Shown here: in pieces, positions 42,565-50,193 of the stretch | Layout of the letters: each line of letters starts with the position of its first letter | Numbering within the stretch: position 1 is the first letter of the stretch | Assembly (NCBI RefSeq): GCF_009737085.1 | Contig: NZ_WOVL01000020.1 | Span: forward strand, 1-64,000 | DNA: 64,000 bases | Reading direction: 5' to 3' | From: Paenibacillus sp. NEAU-GSW1 | GTDB taxonomy: Bacteria; Bacillota; Bacilli; Paenibacillales; Paenibacillaceae | Program-made: the position numbers and the translations under genes | The notes under the pieces: generated by a model | Told to the model about the DNA's origin: nothing | Databases searched by the model: none | What the model saw: the letters and a program-made list of their open reading frames with translations, nothing else

Positions 42565-43289
42565 GCTGTTACACCTCCAAATTTAAGAAATGCCTGTTCA
42601 AGCGATTCCGATGATGATTCTTGCTTTAACTCCTCCGGAGAACCAATCGCGATCAATCGCCCATCACGTATCATCCCTAGATGATCACACTTTTCCGCTT
42701 CGTCCATTACATGCGTGGTAACGAGTACTGTTGTACCGTTTTTGCTCAATCTGCGTAGTTCTCCCCATATTGATTGTCGAAGCACGGGATCGATGCCAAC
42801 CGTCGGTTCGTCAAGGATAAGAATTTCCGGTTTATGCAGCATTGCGATTGCCAAGGAGAGGCGACGCTTCATTCCGCCCGAGTAGTTGATCACTAGTTTA
42901 TTCAAATCATGAGACAAATTGACGAGCTCCGTAACCTCGGCAATTCGTTGTTTTTTAATTGCGCCCTTTAATCCGAATATCGAAGCAAAAAAATCCAAAT
43001 TTTGAACAGCTGTTAGTTCCGAATAAAGAGCGTCGGACTGTGCCATATATCCGATTTTATGCATCATGGATAGATTGGGCATCTTCTCGTTTAAGACATA
43101 CAAATCACCGGAAGCTGCCCGTTCAATCCCGACAATCAATTTAATTAAAGTCGTTTTGCCCGATCCTGAAGGGCCGAGCAAGCCAAAAACTTCAGATCGG
43201 GAAATGGATAACCGGATATCATTAAGAACGCTTTTTTTATCGAAATATTTATTGACTCCCTCTATACGAATGCACGTATCTTGTGTCAA
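42561..43289 (-). CDS. ABC-2-type ATP-binding protein
   Basis: The 242-residue ATPase has Walker A GPSGSGKTT (near 38), signature YSGGMKRRLSLAIAML and Walker B ILILDEPTVGIDP followed by the switch VLVTTHVMDEAEKC. This resembles the CcmA/drug-exporter class (DrrA/YhiH). It overlaps both the upstream ArsA-like gene and the downstream permease gene by 4 bases, so all three are translationally coupled. The product is cytoplasmic and energises the permease. Confidence 0.9.
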   Translation of the reverse strand: MTQDTCIRIEGVNKYFDKKSVLNDIRLSISRSEVFGLLGPSGSGKTTLIKLIVGIERAASGDLYVLNEKMPNLSMMHKIGYMAQSDALYSELTAVQNLDFFASIFGLKGAIKKQRIAEVTELVNLSHDLNKLVINYSGGMKRRLSLAIAMLHKPEILILDEPTVGIDPVLRQSIWGELRRLSKNGTTVLVTTHVMDEAEKCDHLGMIRDGRLIAIGSPEELKQESSSESLEQAFLKFGGVTA

Positions 43290-44479
43290 GACCGATCCTC
43301 TCCTTTAGTTGTTTTATCTCCAAACTGGATGATCAATTTCTGATCTGAAAACCGCGCTCCAGCAATGGGTCTCCCCAATAACGCCTTCGGTAGGAGTACC
43401 TTGCGCTTGTATGGTCCTGCTTTTACAGTTAATTCGTCGCCTCTTTGATTGAGTTGAAGTTGATCTTTTTGAACAAACGGTAGAACTAGTTCCAAAGCGT
43501 ATTTGTTATTTTCCTTGCGAATTTCCTGTACTTTTCCCCGATAAAGTACAGCGGCAGCATCTTTATGCACAAATGCCGCTTCGCCGATCCTTTTCAACAT
43601 CGTAAGCCCGCATACTTCGGTTTCCATCATGGGGATTCGGAGAATCGGAAGCGGACTAAAGGAGTCGCGGATTTCCTCTTCATACATTTGATGAATACCG
43701 TGCCAAGCAGTCCAGTAACCTGTTCCAGCCTCTGCAGGAAATATCCGATTGATTATAACCGCATCTGTATTGAACCCTGAAAGATTCAAGTAGGTAAATG
43801 CCCTCCTCGCTTCGGCGATCACCATCTTTTCAGGATTAACGACTAATCTGACCGACGTAATTTCAGGATCAAGTATTATTTTTTGCAGCTTTTCCAACTC
43901 ACGTACGAATGCCGCAAGACTGTTAAGAACATTATCGTCAGGGAGTTCCAATCCTCCCGTAACGACTTTCGCAACCGGACGAACAATTTTCAAGAGTCGC
44001 CGCTCAACGGGAAATACTTTTTCAAGCCACCAATTGAGCAAATCGGGATAGCTTAACAGCCTCAACGTTTCCCCAGTCGGAGCGCAGTCAACAATGATCG
44101 CGTCATAATGGCCACTCATCGCATGGCTCCTGATTTCCATGAGACTGAAGAGTTCTTCCAAACCAGGAATAACGAGCATTTCCTCGGTAGAAATGTCGTC
44201 CAGCTTGGCCCAACTTATCATCCCTGACAGCCATTTCTGAACGATTCCCCAATGTTTTTCAGTTTCCTGAAGACTGTCCACTTCCAGTCCCCATAATCGC
44301 TCATTAATTTGTACCGGCTCGCTGCCTAACTGTAAATCGAAAGAATCAGACAAACTGTGGGCTGCATCTGTACTCAATATCAATGTTCGATTCCCTTGCT
44401 CAGCAAGCCTTAATGCAGTTGCTGCGGCAACGCTCGTTTTCCCGACTCCGCCTTTTCCGGTGTATATGATGATTCTCAT
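43286..44479 (-). CDS. ArsA/GET3-family ATPase with C-terminal HSP20-like domain
   Basis: The 397-residue protein has the deviant P-loop GKGGVGKTSVAAATAL at residues 7-22, switch I LSTDAAHSLSDSF, and the switch II motif DCAPTGETLRLL (GET3/ArsA D-C/T-APTG-x-T-L-R). The C-terminal 80 or so residues (KDQLQLNQRGDELTVKAG, then KRKVLLPKAL) form the ArsA_HSP20-like domain. ArsA energises arsenite efflux, whereas GET3 relatives deliver tail-anchored membrane proteins. No arsB, arsR or arsC is nearby. Coupling to an ABC-2 transporter suggests another role, perhaps membrane-protein or hydrophobic-compound handling. A MarR operator lies just upstream at 44495-44510. Confidence 0.85.
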   Translation of the reverse strand: MRIIIYTGKGGVGKTSVAAATALRLAEQGNRTLILSTDAAHSLSDSFDLQLGSEPVQINERLWGLEVDSLQETEKHWGIVQKWLSGMISWAKLDDISTEEMLVIPGLEELFSLMEIRSHAMSGHYDAIIVDCAPTGETLRLLSYPDLLNWWLEKVFPVERRLLKIVRPVAKVVTGGLELPDDNVLNSLAAFVRELEKLQKIILDPEITSVRLVVNPEKMVIAEARRAFTYLNLSGFNTDAVIINRIFPAEAGTGYWTAWHGIHQMYEEEIRDSFSPLPILRIPMMETEVCGLTMLKRIGEAAFVHKDAAAVLYRGKVQEIRKENNKYALELVLPFVQKDQLQLNQRGDELTVKAGPYKRKVLLPKALLGRPIAGARFSDQKLIIQFGDKTTKGEDRS

Positions 44480-44494
44480 CGGCTTCCTCCATTT

Positions 44495-44510
44495 AATACG
44501 AAATCGTATT
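44495..44510. promoter_or_regulatory. MarR operator upstream of the arsA-like gene
   Basis: AATACGAAATCGTATT has perfect 7-bp arms around AA. The core TACGAWATCGTA recurs twice upstream of marR. Confidence 0.8.
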
Positions 44511-44545
44511 ATTTATTTAAAAAAATATGCTTTCTATTTGTTACA

Positions 44546-45028
44546 CTATTCGATCGGGATATTTCTGAACTTCCGTTCCTTATTAATAGCCGATTCCACG
44601 TTTTTTTGCTGCAATGCTTTCCCGACTTTAAGAGCTAATGTAACAAATTGATTTAACTCCTCTGGACTTAAGGCTTTTTGAACGCGGGTTATTACACTTT
44701 CAACGACGCTCCTTGCCTGCTGAGCCAAGAGATTTCCCTTATCTGTTAGTGTAACAAGAATGACGCGTTGGTCATCATTAGACTGTTTTCGCTCAATCAG
44801 ACCTTTGCGAACGAGACGTTTGGCTAAGCTTGTAATCGTACTAAGCGGCGCGCCTAATTCAGATGCAAGTGCGGACATCGCCATCTCACCACGAAAAGAT
44901 AACACAATCAGCGCTGACAATTCTGATCGATTAACCTCTCTTTCTAATCCCGATGTTTCGGGAATAAGACTTAAGGGTTTAAGACCGCTTTTCAAAAAAA
45001 ATTCCAATATTTGCTCCAAGACAGGCAC
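44546..45028 (-). CDS. MarR-family repressor of the arsA/ABC operon
   Basis: The 160-residue protein has a MarR winged helix (LSALIVLSFRGEMAMSALAS, then LGAPLSTITSLAKRLVRKGL and QSNDDQRVILVTLTDKGN, residues about 35-100) with helical dimerisation ends. It lies 66 bases upstream of the arsA-like gene. Its operators occur both before itself and before that gene, so it probably represses both. The GTG at 45028 sits almost on its GGAGA; the TTG at 45019, 9 bases inside, has better spacing and may be the true start. Confidence 0.85.
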   Translation of the reverse strand: MPVLEQILEFFLKSGLKPLSLIPETSGLEREVNRSELSALIVLSFRGEMAMSALASELGAPLSTITSLAKRLVRKGLIERKQSNDDQRVILVTLTDKGNLLAQQARSVVESVITRVQKALSPEELNQFVTLALKVGKALQQKNVESAINKERKFRNIPIE

Positions 45029-45037
45029 TCTCCAATT

Positions 45038-45052
45038 AATACGAAATCGTAA
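45038..45052. promoter_or_regulatory. MarR operator 1 upstream of marR
   Basis: AATACGAAATCGTAA repeats the arsA-side operator with one arm slightly eroded. Confidence 0.75.
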
Positions 45053-45068
45053 CTCACGACCATTTTAC

Positions 45069-45080
45069 TACGATATCGTA
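45069..45080. promoter_or_regulatory. MarR operator 2 upstream of marR
   Basis: TACGATATCGTA is a perfect 12-bp palindrome with the same arms as the other two sites. Confidence 0.75.
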
Positions 45081-45488
45081 TGAAATTCAAGTTGTCGAAA
45101 GATAATCATTAAAAATCGATTGTGCTTACGAGGTGGCACGACCTGACTTACAGTGCCTCAATCGGCATTCACATTCTATCTGTTTGCTTTGATTATTTAA
45201 TAACTAAAAAAAATTCGAGCCATTTGCATGCCATCTTTAAGTCCAGCATGGTACATCCATTCCATTGCAATCGTGTGCCGGTAGTTAAGCGTTTCTTCCC
45301 ATTTGAGAACGAGCTAAGATTGATGGAGGGGATGGCGCTGCAATCATCGTACAGAAGCCTCAGTAAGATGGCTCTTAAGGAAGATAGGGCATATGTGTCG
45401 ACGATCAATTCCCGATCAGGAGCTGCGTAAGGACGGACATCGAATCGTTCTGATCGACACGGCGCGAATTCGGGATTTCTGCAGACGA
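45081..45488. other. Gap with faint coding-like traces
   Basis: About 400 bases without a supportable gene. On the plus strand near 45400-45480 a frame reads SIPDQELRKDGHRIVL, then IDTARIRDFCRRK, which looks protein-like but lacks a start and a known family. It is possibly another gene tail. Confidence 0.35.
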
Positions 45489-45519
45489 AAGGGCCCTCAC
45501 TTTGTCGGTGATGGCCCTT
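45489..45519 (-). terminator. Terminator of the APH-like gene
   Basis: AGGGCC-C-TCAC and GTGA-T-GGCCCT form a stem with symmetric bulge, 57 bases past the stop at 45576. Confidence 0.75.
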
Positions 45520-45575
45520 ACTCGAACTCGCATTAATTCAACTATTGTTTTCTTTCCCGAATCAATCACGGTTTC

Positions 45576-46550
45576 TCATTCCCAGAATGGAGTGCCTGTG
45601 AATAAAAAACTTTCACCATTTGCATACCTGCCGAATTCACGGGACGCAGACTTTTGCACGTCCATCGGTAGCCAGTCGTTCACGTCAGGCAGACCGAGAG
45701 CGTTCCTCATCACGATTAGCCGCATAGCAATAAACAATCCTTCTATCTGTGCCACATAATCATCCGGTAACGGAAAGTGCTCTCTATACCATTCAATATA
45801 TTGCTGTCTGGCGCTGGGGTGAATATAGAAGAATGTGATGGCCAAGTCGGTGAGAAAATAACCAAATCCACTCGCGCCAAAATCAATGGGATTTGAAAAA
45901 CCGTCTACATACACGATATTCGGAGGAACGAGATCCCCGTGCAATAGGCCCCAAGTCGACTTATTTTTAGGTAACGTGTCAAGCAGGGCCATTGCTCTTT
46001 CCCCCGCGGCCTCAAGGATTTGCATATCTTGTGCATCTAACGTCCCCTCCTGCATCTGCTGCTTGAGCAAGTCCAAAGCAGACCTTATGCGTGCACGATT
46101 AATAGTTGGACGGATAAAAGATGAAGGTGGCTCCCACTTACTAGCATGTTGGTGCAAAGCTGCCGTCATCTCAGCGGTGGATTTCATTTCTTGTTCATTA
46201 GTAAAGAATGGCTTTTGCTCGCCTTCTACCCAACTGAGCATGGTACAATTCATATCGCCTACCTGCGTAACATACGACCCTTGCCGATTGAGTTGCGGTA
46301 CGGGGAGGGTGAGATCAGTATCGCGATTAAGCGCAGCTAACCACACCAACTCGGAATCCAGCACATCTGGACTCGTCCACATTTTCTCAAGCGTACTGAT
46401 TATCGATTCGTGAACACGCAGACTGTATAATGACCCCTGATCATCTTCAATTTTGAAAACCGCAGCACCGCTTTGAGCTATGGGCGATACGGATACAACG
46501 TTTATATCGTACTGTGCAAGCGCATGCTGCGCAAGGTTTGCATTATCCAT
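45576..46550 (-). CDS. APH/choline-kinase-like phosphotransferase
   Basis: The 324-residue protein has the APH fold. The Brenner motif GLLHGDLVPPNIVYVDG (HGDxxxxN, near residue 205) is followed by NPIDFGASGFG in place of the usual DxD/E metal-binding segment, the N-lobe carries VFKIEDDQGSLYSLRVH, and a long helical C-terminal part follows. Members phosphorylate aminoglycosides, homoserine, choline, fructosamine or other alcohols. The substrate is not readable and resistance should not be assumed. It is followed by a terminator and directly preceded by the AraC/GyrI pseudogene. Confidence 0.8.
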   Translation of the reverse strand: MDNANLAQHALAQYDINVVSVSPIAQSGAAVFKIEDDQGSLYSLRVHESIISTLEKMWTSPDVLDSELVWLAALNRDTDLTLPVPQLNRQGSYVTQVGDMNCTMLSWVEGEQKPFFTNEQEMKSTAEMTAALHQHASKWEPPSSFIRPTINRARIRSALDLLKQQMQEGTLDAQDMQILEAAGERAMALLDTLPKNKSTWGLLHGDLVPPNIVYVDGFSNPIDFGASGFGYFLTDLAITFFYIHPSARQQYIEWYREHFPLPDDYVAQIEGLFIAMRLIVMRNALGLPDVNDWLPMDVQKSASREFGRYANGESFLFTGTPFWE

Positions 46551-46557
46551 TCTGACA

Positions 46558-47155
46558 CTACTCCTTAGACTCCGTTTTGTTAACGACTGGGATCCAAACT
46601 TCTATTTCGTACATAACTCGGAAACCACTCGCCCCAAATACGCTTCCACAACCCATGGATATCATTCTGTCCATCGGGATTGATTCCTGTTGAAAAAATC
46701 GCGTAAATCTGTGGGGGAATACGCAGCTTTTCAAATCCTTGCGGCAAGCCATTCTGAGGCAAAAAACAACCGATCATATAGGAGAATCGCTCACCTTGGT
46801 TGTTGTATAAAACCGCATGAATCTGACCGTGATCCCCCAAACTTGCAGCGGAACGAATTCGCTTTACTGTTCCGTCGGAAATACACCTCTCCCACAATTG
46901 AGGGATTTCAATATACGGATTTTCGCCATCGGCTTTGACCAAAGTCGTAACCCCGAACATGCCGCGGATAGGTCTTGAGCGTAACGCCTTTGTCGCGCGC
47001 TGACATCGGCACCACGCCATGCATTTTTTTGAATGCTCTGGAAAAAGCCTCGGATCAAGATCCTGCTTTAAGTATAAGTAATGGTGTGAAGCGGGGCCTT
47101 GCAATTCTTGCACAAAAATATCATGTTGCCGGTATCTAAACGCGGGTTGTTCCAC
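46558..47155 (-). pseudogene. Decayed AraC/GyrI regulator
   Basis: Parts in different frames match the intact regulator at 24280-25128. One frame gives the end of the AraC HTH (a SRAFKKMHG-like stretch, then a SARDKGV-like segment). The next gives the GyrI domain (RPIRGMFGVTTLVKADGENP, later RFSYMIGCFLPQNGLPQGFE and IYAIFSTGINPDG). The last few codons, VMYEIEVWIPVVNK, are in a third frame. At least three frameshifts are needed, and the N-terminal HTH is missing. It is clearly a dead paralogue. Confidence 0.8.
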
Positions 47156-47210
47156 TCAAATAATCGAATGGCGGCTTAATCAGCTTTGAAGAATAATGCC
47201 AAACCCCTTA

Positions 47211-47843
47211 TTAGAAACGTTTGGCAACTTCCTTAGCATGCGCAATTGCCTCTTCTTTAATGGCTGGAGCTCGCTCTGATGATGCCGTTCCTTCAGCAAA
47301 AATGGCCTCCATAGATTGAATCCCATAGAACTGCAAAATCTTTTTCAGATAGCTGTATCCCATTTCAACTTCAGCAAGGGGACCTTCCGAATAAACGGAA
47401 CCGCTAGCTTGAATGTGCAAGGCTTTCTTGCCGGACAGCAGACCGACAGGACCATTATGGGTATATTTGAACGTCTTGCCCGGAATTGAAGTCGCATCCG
47501 TGTATGCTTTCAAAACCGGCGGGATCGAGAAATTCCACATAGGGGAAACATACACATACTTATCGGCAGCCACGTATTGATCAACAATCGCCTCAAGGCG
47601 AGCTACTTTTGATTTCTCGGCATCAGACAGTTGATCGAACGACAAGCCCGATCGAAGCTTTCCCCAACCGCGTAAAACATCAGCATCAAATTGTGGAATA
47701 TTCTCCTTGTACATATCCAAATGAATAACTTTATCAGTTGGATTTGACTCACGGTATGCTTCAATAAATTGTTTGCCTACGGCGAGGCTAAAAGATTCCT
47801 GAGGATCAAGGGGATGTGCGGTGATGTACAGTACAGTTGCCAT
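47211..47843 (-). CDS. azoR: FMN-dependent NADH-azoreductase
   Basis: The 210-residue flavodoxin-fold enzyme opens [20 protein letters not shown] and carries the FMN-binding P-M-W-N-F-S-I-P segment ([18 protein letters not shown]) and [19 protein letters not shown]. This matches AzoR, which reduces quinones and azo compounds with two electrons from NADH. The ATG at 47843 is chosen; GAAGGG lies 12 bases upstream, and the 18-codon upstream extension is not conserved-looking. It is divergent from an HxlR regulator, the same arrangement as quinone-responsive azoreductase/HxlR pairs in Bacillus (YodB/CatR). It is a likely defence against electrophiles. Confidence 0.9.
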   Translation of the reverse strand: MATVLYITAHPLDPQESFSLAVGKQFIEAYRESNPTDKVIHLDMYKENIPQFDADVLRGWGKLRSGLSFDQLSDAEKSKVARLEAIVDQYVAADKYVYVSPMWNFSIPPVLKAYTDATSIPGKTFKYTHNGPVGLLSGKKALHIQASGSVYSEGPLAEVEMGYSYLKKILQFYGIQSMEAIFAEGTASSERAPAIKEEAIAHAKEVAKRF

Positions 47844-47977
47844 GAAATAAAACTTCCCTTCTGTAATTAAAATAAATACACTTTCTAGATTTATCATATA
47901 ATACTAACTCACTTATGGTAAGAAGGATAAATAATGTGGTATAGTATTAAAAAAGGTACTGTAATGGAGGCCAACGC

Positions 47978-48337
47978 ATGCACAAGAACCCTTTCCAATG
48001 TCAATTTGTTACGGCGCTGGATTCGATCGTCGGCAAGTGGAAGCCGATTATCCTTTATCATTTGCTTCAAGGCAAACCACTGCGGTTCAATGAGCTAAGA
48101 AGATTGCTGCCCGATATCACTCAAAGGATGCTTACACTCCATCTGCGCGAATTGGAGGAGGAGGAGCTCGTTAAACGAGTCATTTATCCGCAAATCCCGC
48201 CGAAAGTGGAATACTCCATCACGGAATACGGCATGAGCCTGTCTCCGGTGTTGGAAACCTTACATCAATGGGGATTGGCCCATGTCGAGCGAAAACAGCT
48301 GAAAAAGGCGAAAAATGAACAAACAGAAACGGACTAG
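47978..48337 (+). CDS. HxlR-family regulator of the azoreductase
   Basis: The 119-residue winged-helix protein opens NPFQCQFVTALDSIVGKWKP and IILYHLL, continues with RFNELRRLLPDITQRMLTLH, and has the wing PPKVEYSITEYGMSL. A single Cys near residue 8 sits where YodB and CatR carry the redox-sensing cysteine that reacts with quinones. It is divergent from azoR over 134 bases and probably represses azoR and itself. Its TAG stop lies inside the terminator stem. A second, dead HxlR tail lies at 48633-48776. Confidence 0.85.
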   Translation: MHKNPFQCQFVTALDSIVGKWKPIILYHLLQGKPLRFNELRRLLPDITQRMLTLHLRELEEEELVKRVIYPQIPPKVEYSITEYGMSLSPVLETLHQWGLAHVERKQLKKAKNEQTETD

Positions 48338-48362
48338 CGGTTGACATTACGCTAGTCCGTTT
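48327..48362 (+). terminator. Terminator overlapping the hxlR stop codon
   Basis: Perfect 13-bp arms AAACGGACTAGCG and CGCTAGTCCGTTT around a 10-base loop. The stop codon of hxlR is in the left arm, and the stop of the minus-strand fragment at 48352 is in the right arm. Confidence 0.95.
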
Positions 48363-48504
48363 CATTCTGCACCGTGTCAAAAAGATAACGAAAGTGAATA
48401 TAAGGCATGTCTAGCACAGCGACGTGCCGGAAATAAAGAAGATCGCCCATCCTGCCAGACTGAAAGTCCAGCACGTACAGCTTGACATTGAGCGTGCCCT
48501 TCCC
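48352..48504 (-). pseudogene. Unrecognised orphan C-terminal fragment
   Basis: Fifty minus-strand codons (GTLNVKLYVLDFQSGR, then DLLYFRHVAVLDMPYIHF and LFDTVQNETD) end at a stop in the hxlR terminator. No start codon or upstream part is present. The family is not recognised. It is converged on by hxlR, and the two share one bidirectional hairpin. Confidence 0.45.
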
Positions 48505-48556
48505 CAACCCACGCCGGTCAACGCGTTATTGTAGGCTCCTTCGAGATTTTTCCCTA

Positions 48557-48610
48557 AAAACTTGCCGTTACTTGTGATACGGTTCAGCTTAACATTCTAG
48601 CGGCGAACTT
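48557..48610 (+). repeat. Dispersed palindromic repeat, copy C
   Basis: CTTGCCGTTACTTGTGATAC, then GGTTCAGCTTAACATTCTAG and CGGCGAACTT. The outer stem is TTGCCGTTA against TAGCGGCGAA. The dead HxlR tail begins about 20 bases to its right. Confidence 0.8.
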
Positions 48611-48632
48611 GAATAAGAGCGCCGACTTCCCC

Positions 48633-48776
48633 GTCCCTATGGAGCACCAAACTCCACCCAAAGTCGAAAATTCCATCACCGAATACGGCAAATGCATGCC
48701 GCCGTTATTACAAGCTATGAATGATTAGGGAATGGCTCATATCGCACATTTAAACGAGCTATATGGGGAAGATTGA
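48633..48776 (+). pseudogene. HxlR-family C-terminal remnant
   Basis: The frame reads VPMEHQTPPKVENSITEYGK, then PPLLQAMND, stop, GMAHIAHLNELYGED. It aligns with the C-terminal third of the intact HxlR protein at 47978-48337 (PPKVEYSITEYG, then a W/G-LAH segment). There is an in-frame TAG and no 5' part. Confidence 0.8.
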
Positions 48777-48796
48777 GCGGCAGATTACGAGAAGAG

Positions 48797-49231
48797 TTAT
48801 CCGACTTTCGGCTTTTTGCGTAACGCCCGTATAGCGAGATAACACAAGAAGCCGAACGGACCGAACATGAGGATGAAAAACAACAGAACCGATTGTAACG
48901 GCAGCGGAACATAACGATTCGCCATATTGTCCCGGTACACGTAGTGACCGACCGCCTGATCGAAGCAGAGCACATGCAACCACACGAGAAGAGCAAAGTC
49001 GGGATCGGATAAGAGTCGGACTACCCCTTCAGGCGAGCCGAAATCGTTCACGAAACCGAGCCCGCCCTCCGCTATGGCAGTTATGATTCCGACGGCATAC
49101 AACAGTGCAAGGTATATGGGGAAGACAGCAGTGTTGGCCAAAAACCGGGTGAACCGCCACTTAGGCAGCAGGATCAGGAGTACCCAGCCCAGCATCGCAA
49201 TTCCAGCAATCGAAAATAAGGTTTCAATCAT
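48797..49231 (-). CDS. ABA4-like (DUF4281) membrane protein
   Basis: The 144-residue protein has four hydrophobic helices. The conserved segments are FLANTAVFPIYLALLYAVG, DPDFALLVWLHVLCFDQAVG and the final FGFLCYLAIRAL. These are the hallmarks of ABA4-like/DUF4281 proteins, whose bacterial function is unknown (plant ABA4 is linked to neoxanthin formation). It overlaps the end of the upstream membrane gene by 4 bases, so the two are coupled and both belong to the MerR-controlled operon. Confidence 0.8.
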   Translation of the reverse strand: MIETLFSIAGIAMLGWVLLILLPKWRFTRFLANTAVFPIYLALLYAVGIITAIAEGGLGFVNDFGSPEGVVRLLSDPDFALLVWLHVLCFDQAVGHYVYRDNMANRYVPLPLQSVLLFFILMFGPFGFLCYLAIRALRKKPKVG

Positions 49232-50127
49232 CGTGAAAGTCCTCTATCTTTCAAAAGATTGCAGAGCGATGCGCCCCCCGTCGACTTCAGCAGTCTGCGA
49301 ACAGAGACTACGGCGACAGCCAGCCATACAAGCAGCATGACGCCGGTTAGAGCCGGGAGCGCAGTCAGTTCGAACATGGTTTGACCGAGACCAGTTTGAA
49401 TGGAGATGAGAAGGATCGACATCGTCCATGCGATGCTGCCGGCGTGAATCCACCTACGGGCGAGCTTCCCGTCTGTTCTTGCCCGCTCAAGCAGCCAGCC
49501 GATCAGTGGAAGTGCTTGCAGTGCATGGAAACTCAGCCCGTGAAGGACGATCAGATTGCCGGCGTCTCCTGTATAGCGACCCATCAGCGCAATCATCCAT
49601 AATCCTCCGGCGAAGGCGACCATCGTTGACACGAATGCATAACGGATGCCTAGAACAAGCAGCGGACGCGTTACAGGCCGATCCTTACGGAAAAAAGGGA
49701 TCGCAAGCAACACGGTGAAGACGATAAATACGAGCGATTCCAGAGCGAATAAATAGCCGAATATCGAATCGGCGATCGTGCCGACTTGCGTGTACCGCGG
49801 ATTGATGCCGCGAAGATGCTGGATCGTCTCCACCGCGTACGAGTAGAGAGCGCCTATAATAAATACCCATCGGATCATTGCCCGTTTGCGAGAAGCAAAG
49901 CCGGATAACGGCAGGATTGCGGCTATAGACAGGATGAATACCCCGAGTGCGGCATCGAACGAAAAAGCACTCTCCAGATCCCCTTCCGGCAGTACAGCCG
50001 CTCCATTGAAACCGATATAAAGAGCAACGATTGCGGCTAACACAATACCTAGCAAACCTACCATGACAAGCAATCGTTCACCTGCGAACAGCCTCCCGTC
50101 CATTTCCTTAGCGGCTAAGAAGTTCAT
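49228..50127 (-). CDS. Eight-helix membrane protein under MerR control
   Basis: The 299-residue protein has about eight hydrophobic segments, for example LLVMVGLLGIVLAAIVALYI, VFIIGALYSYAVETIQHLRG and GYLFALESLVFIVFTVLLAI. The YAVETIQHLRGINPRYTQVG loop looks conserved, and histidines fall inside helices. I do not recognise a characterised family. The ATG at 50127 is chosen because AGGAGG lies 9 bases upstream. It starts 30-70 bases downstream of a MerR-type promoter that begins inside the merR stop region, and it is coupled to the ABA4-like gene. Confidence 0.75.
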   Translation of the reverse strand: MNFLAAKEMDGRLFAGERLLVMVGLLGIVLAAIVALYIGFNGAAVLPEGDLESAFSFDAALGVFILSIAAILPLSGFASRKRAMIRWVFIIGALYSYAVETIQHLRGINPRYTQVGTIADSIFGYLFALESLVFIVFTVLLAIPFFRKDRPVTRPLLVLGIRYAFVSTMVAFAGGLWMIALMGRYTGDAGNLIVLHGLSFHALQALPLIGWLLERARTDGKLARRWIHAGSIAWTMSILLISIQTGLGQTMFELTALPALTGVMLLVWLAVAVVSVRRLLKSTGGASLCNLLKDRGLSR

Positions 50128-50162
50128 TGCCATTCTCCTCCTATTTTTGTTCGGATGAGAAC

Positions 50163-50193
50163 ACAATAAACCCTATAGCAACTATAGAGTCAA
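50163..50193 (-). promoter_or_regulatory. MerR-type promoter overlapping the end of merR
   Basis: On the minus strand, TTGACT (complement of 50188-50193) and TATTGT (complement of 50163-50168) have a 19-base spacer that contains the dyad ACTCTATAG-TTG-CTATAGGGT. The -35 box is formed by the last Leu-Thr codons of merR. It drives the two membrane protein genes. Confidence 0.85.

Noticed and set aside
43286-44479. Arsenic resistance operon
   Set aside because: Only an ArsA-type ATPase is present. No arsB, arsC or arsR-like gene is nearby, and the regulator is MarR-type.
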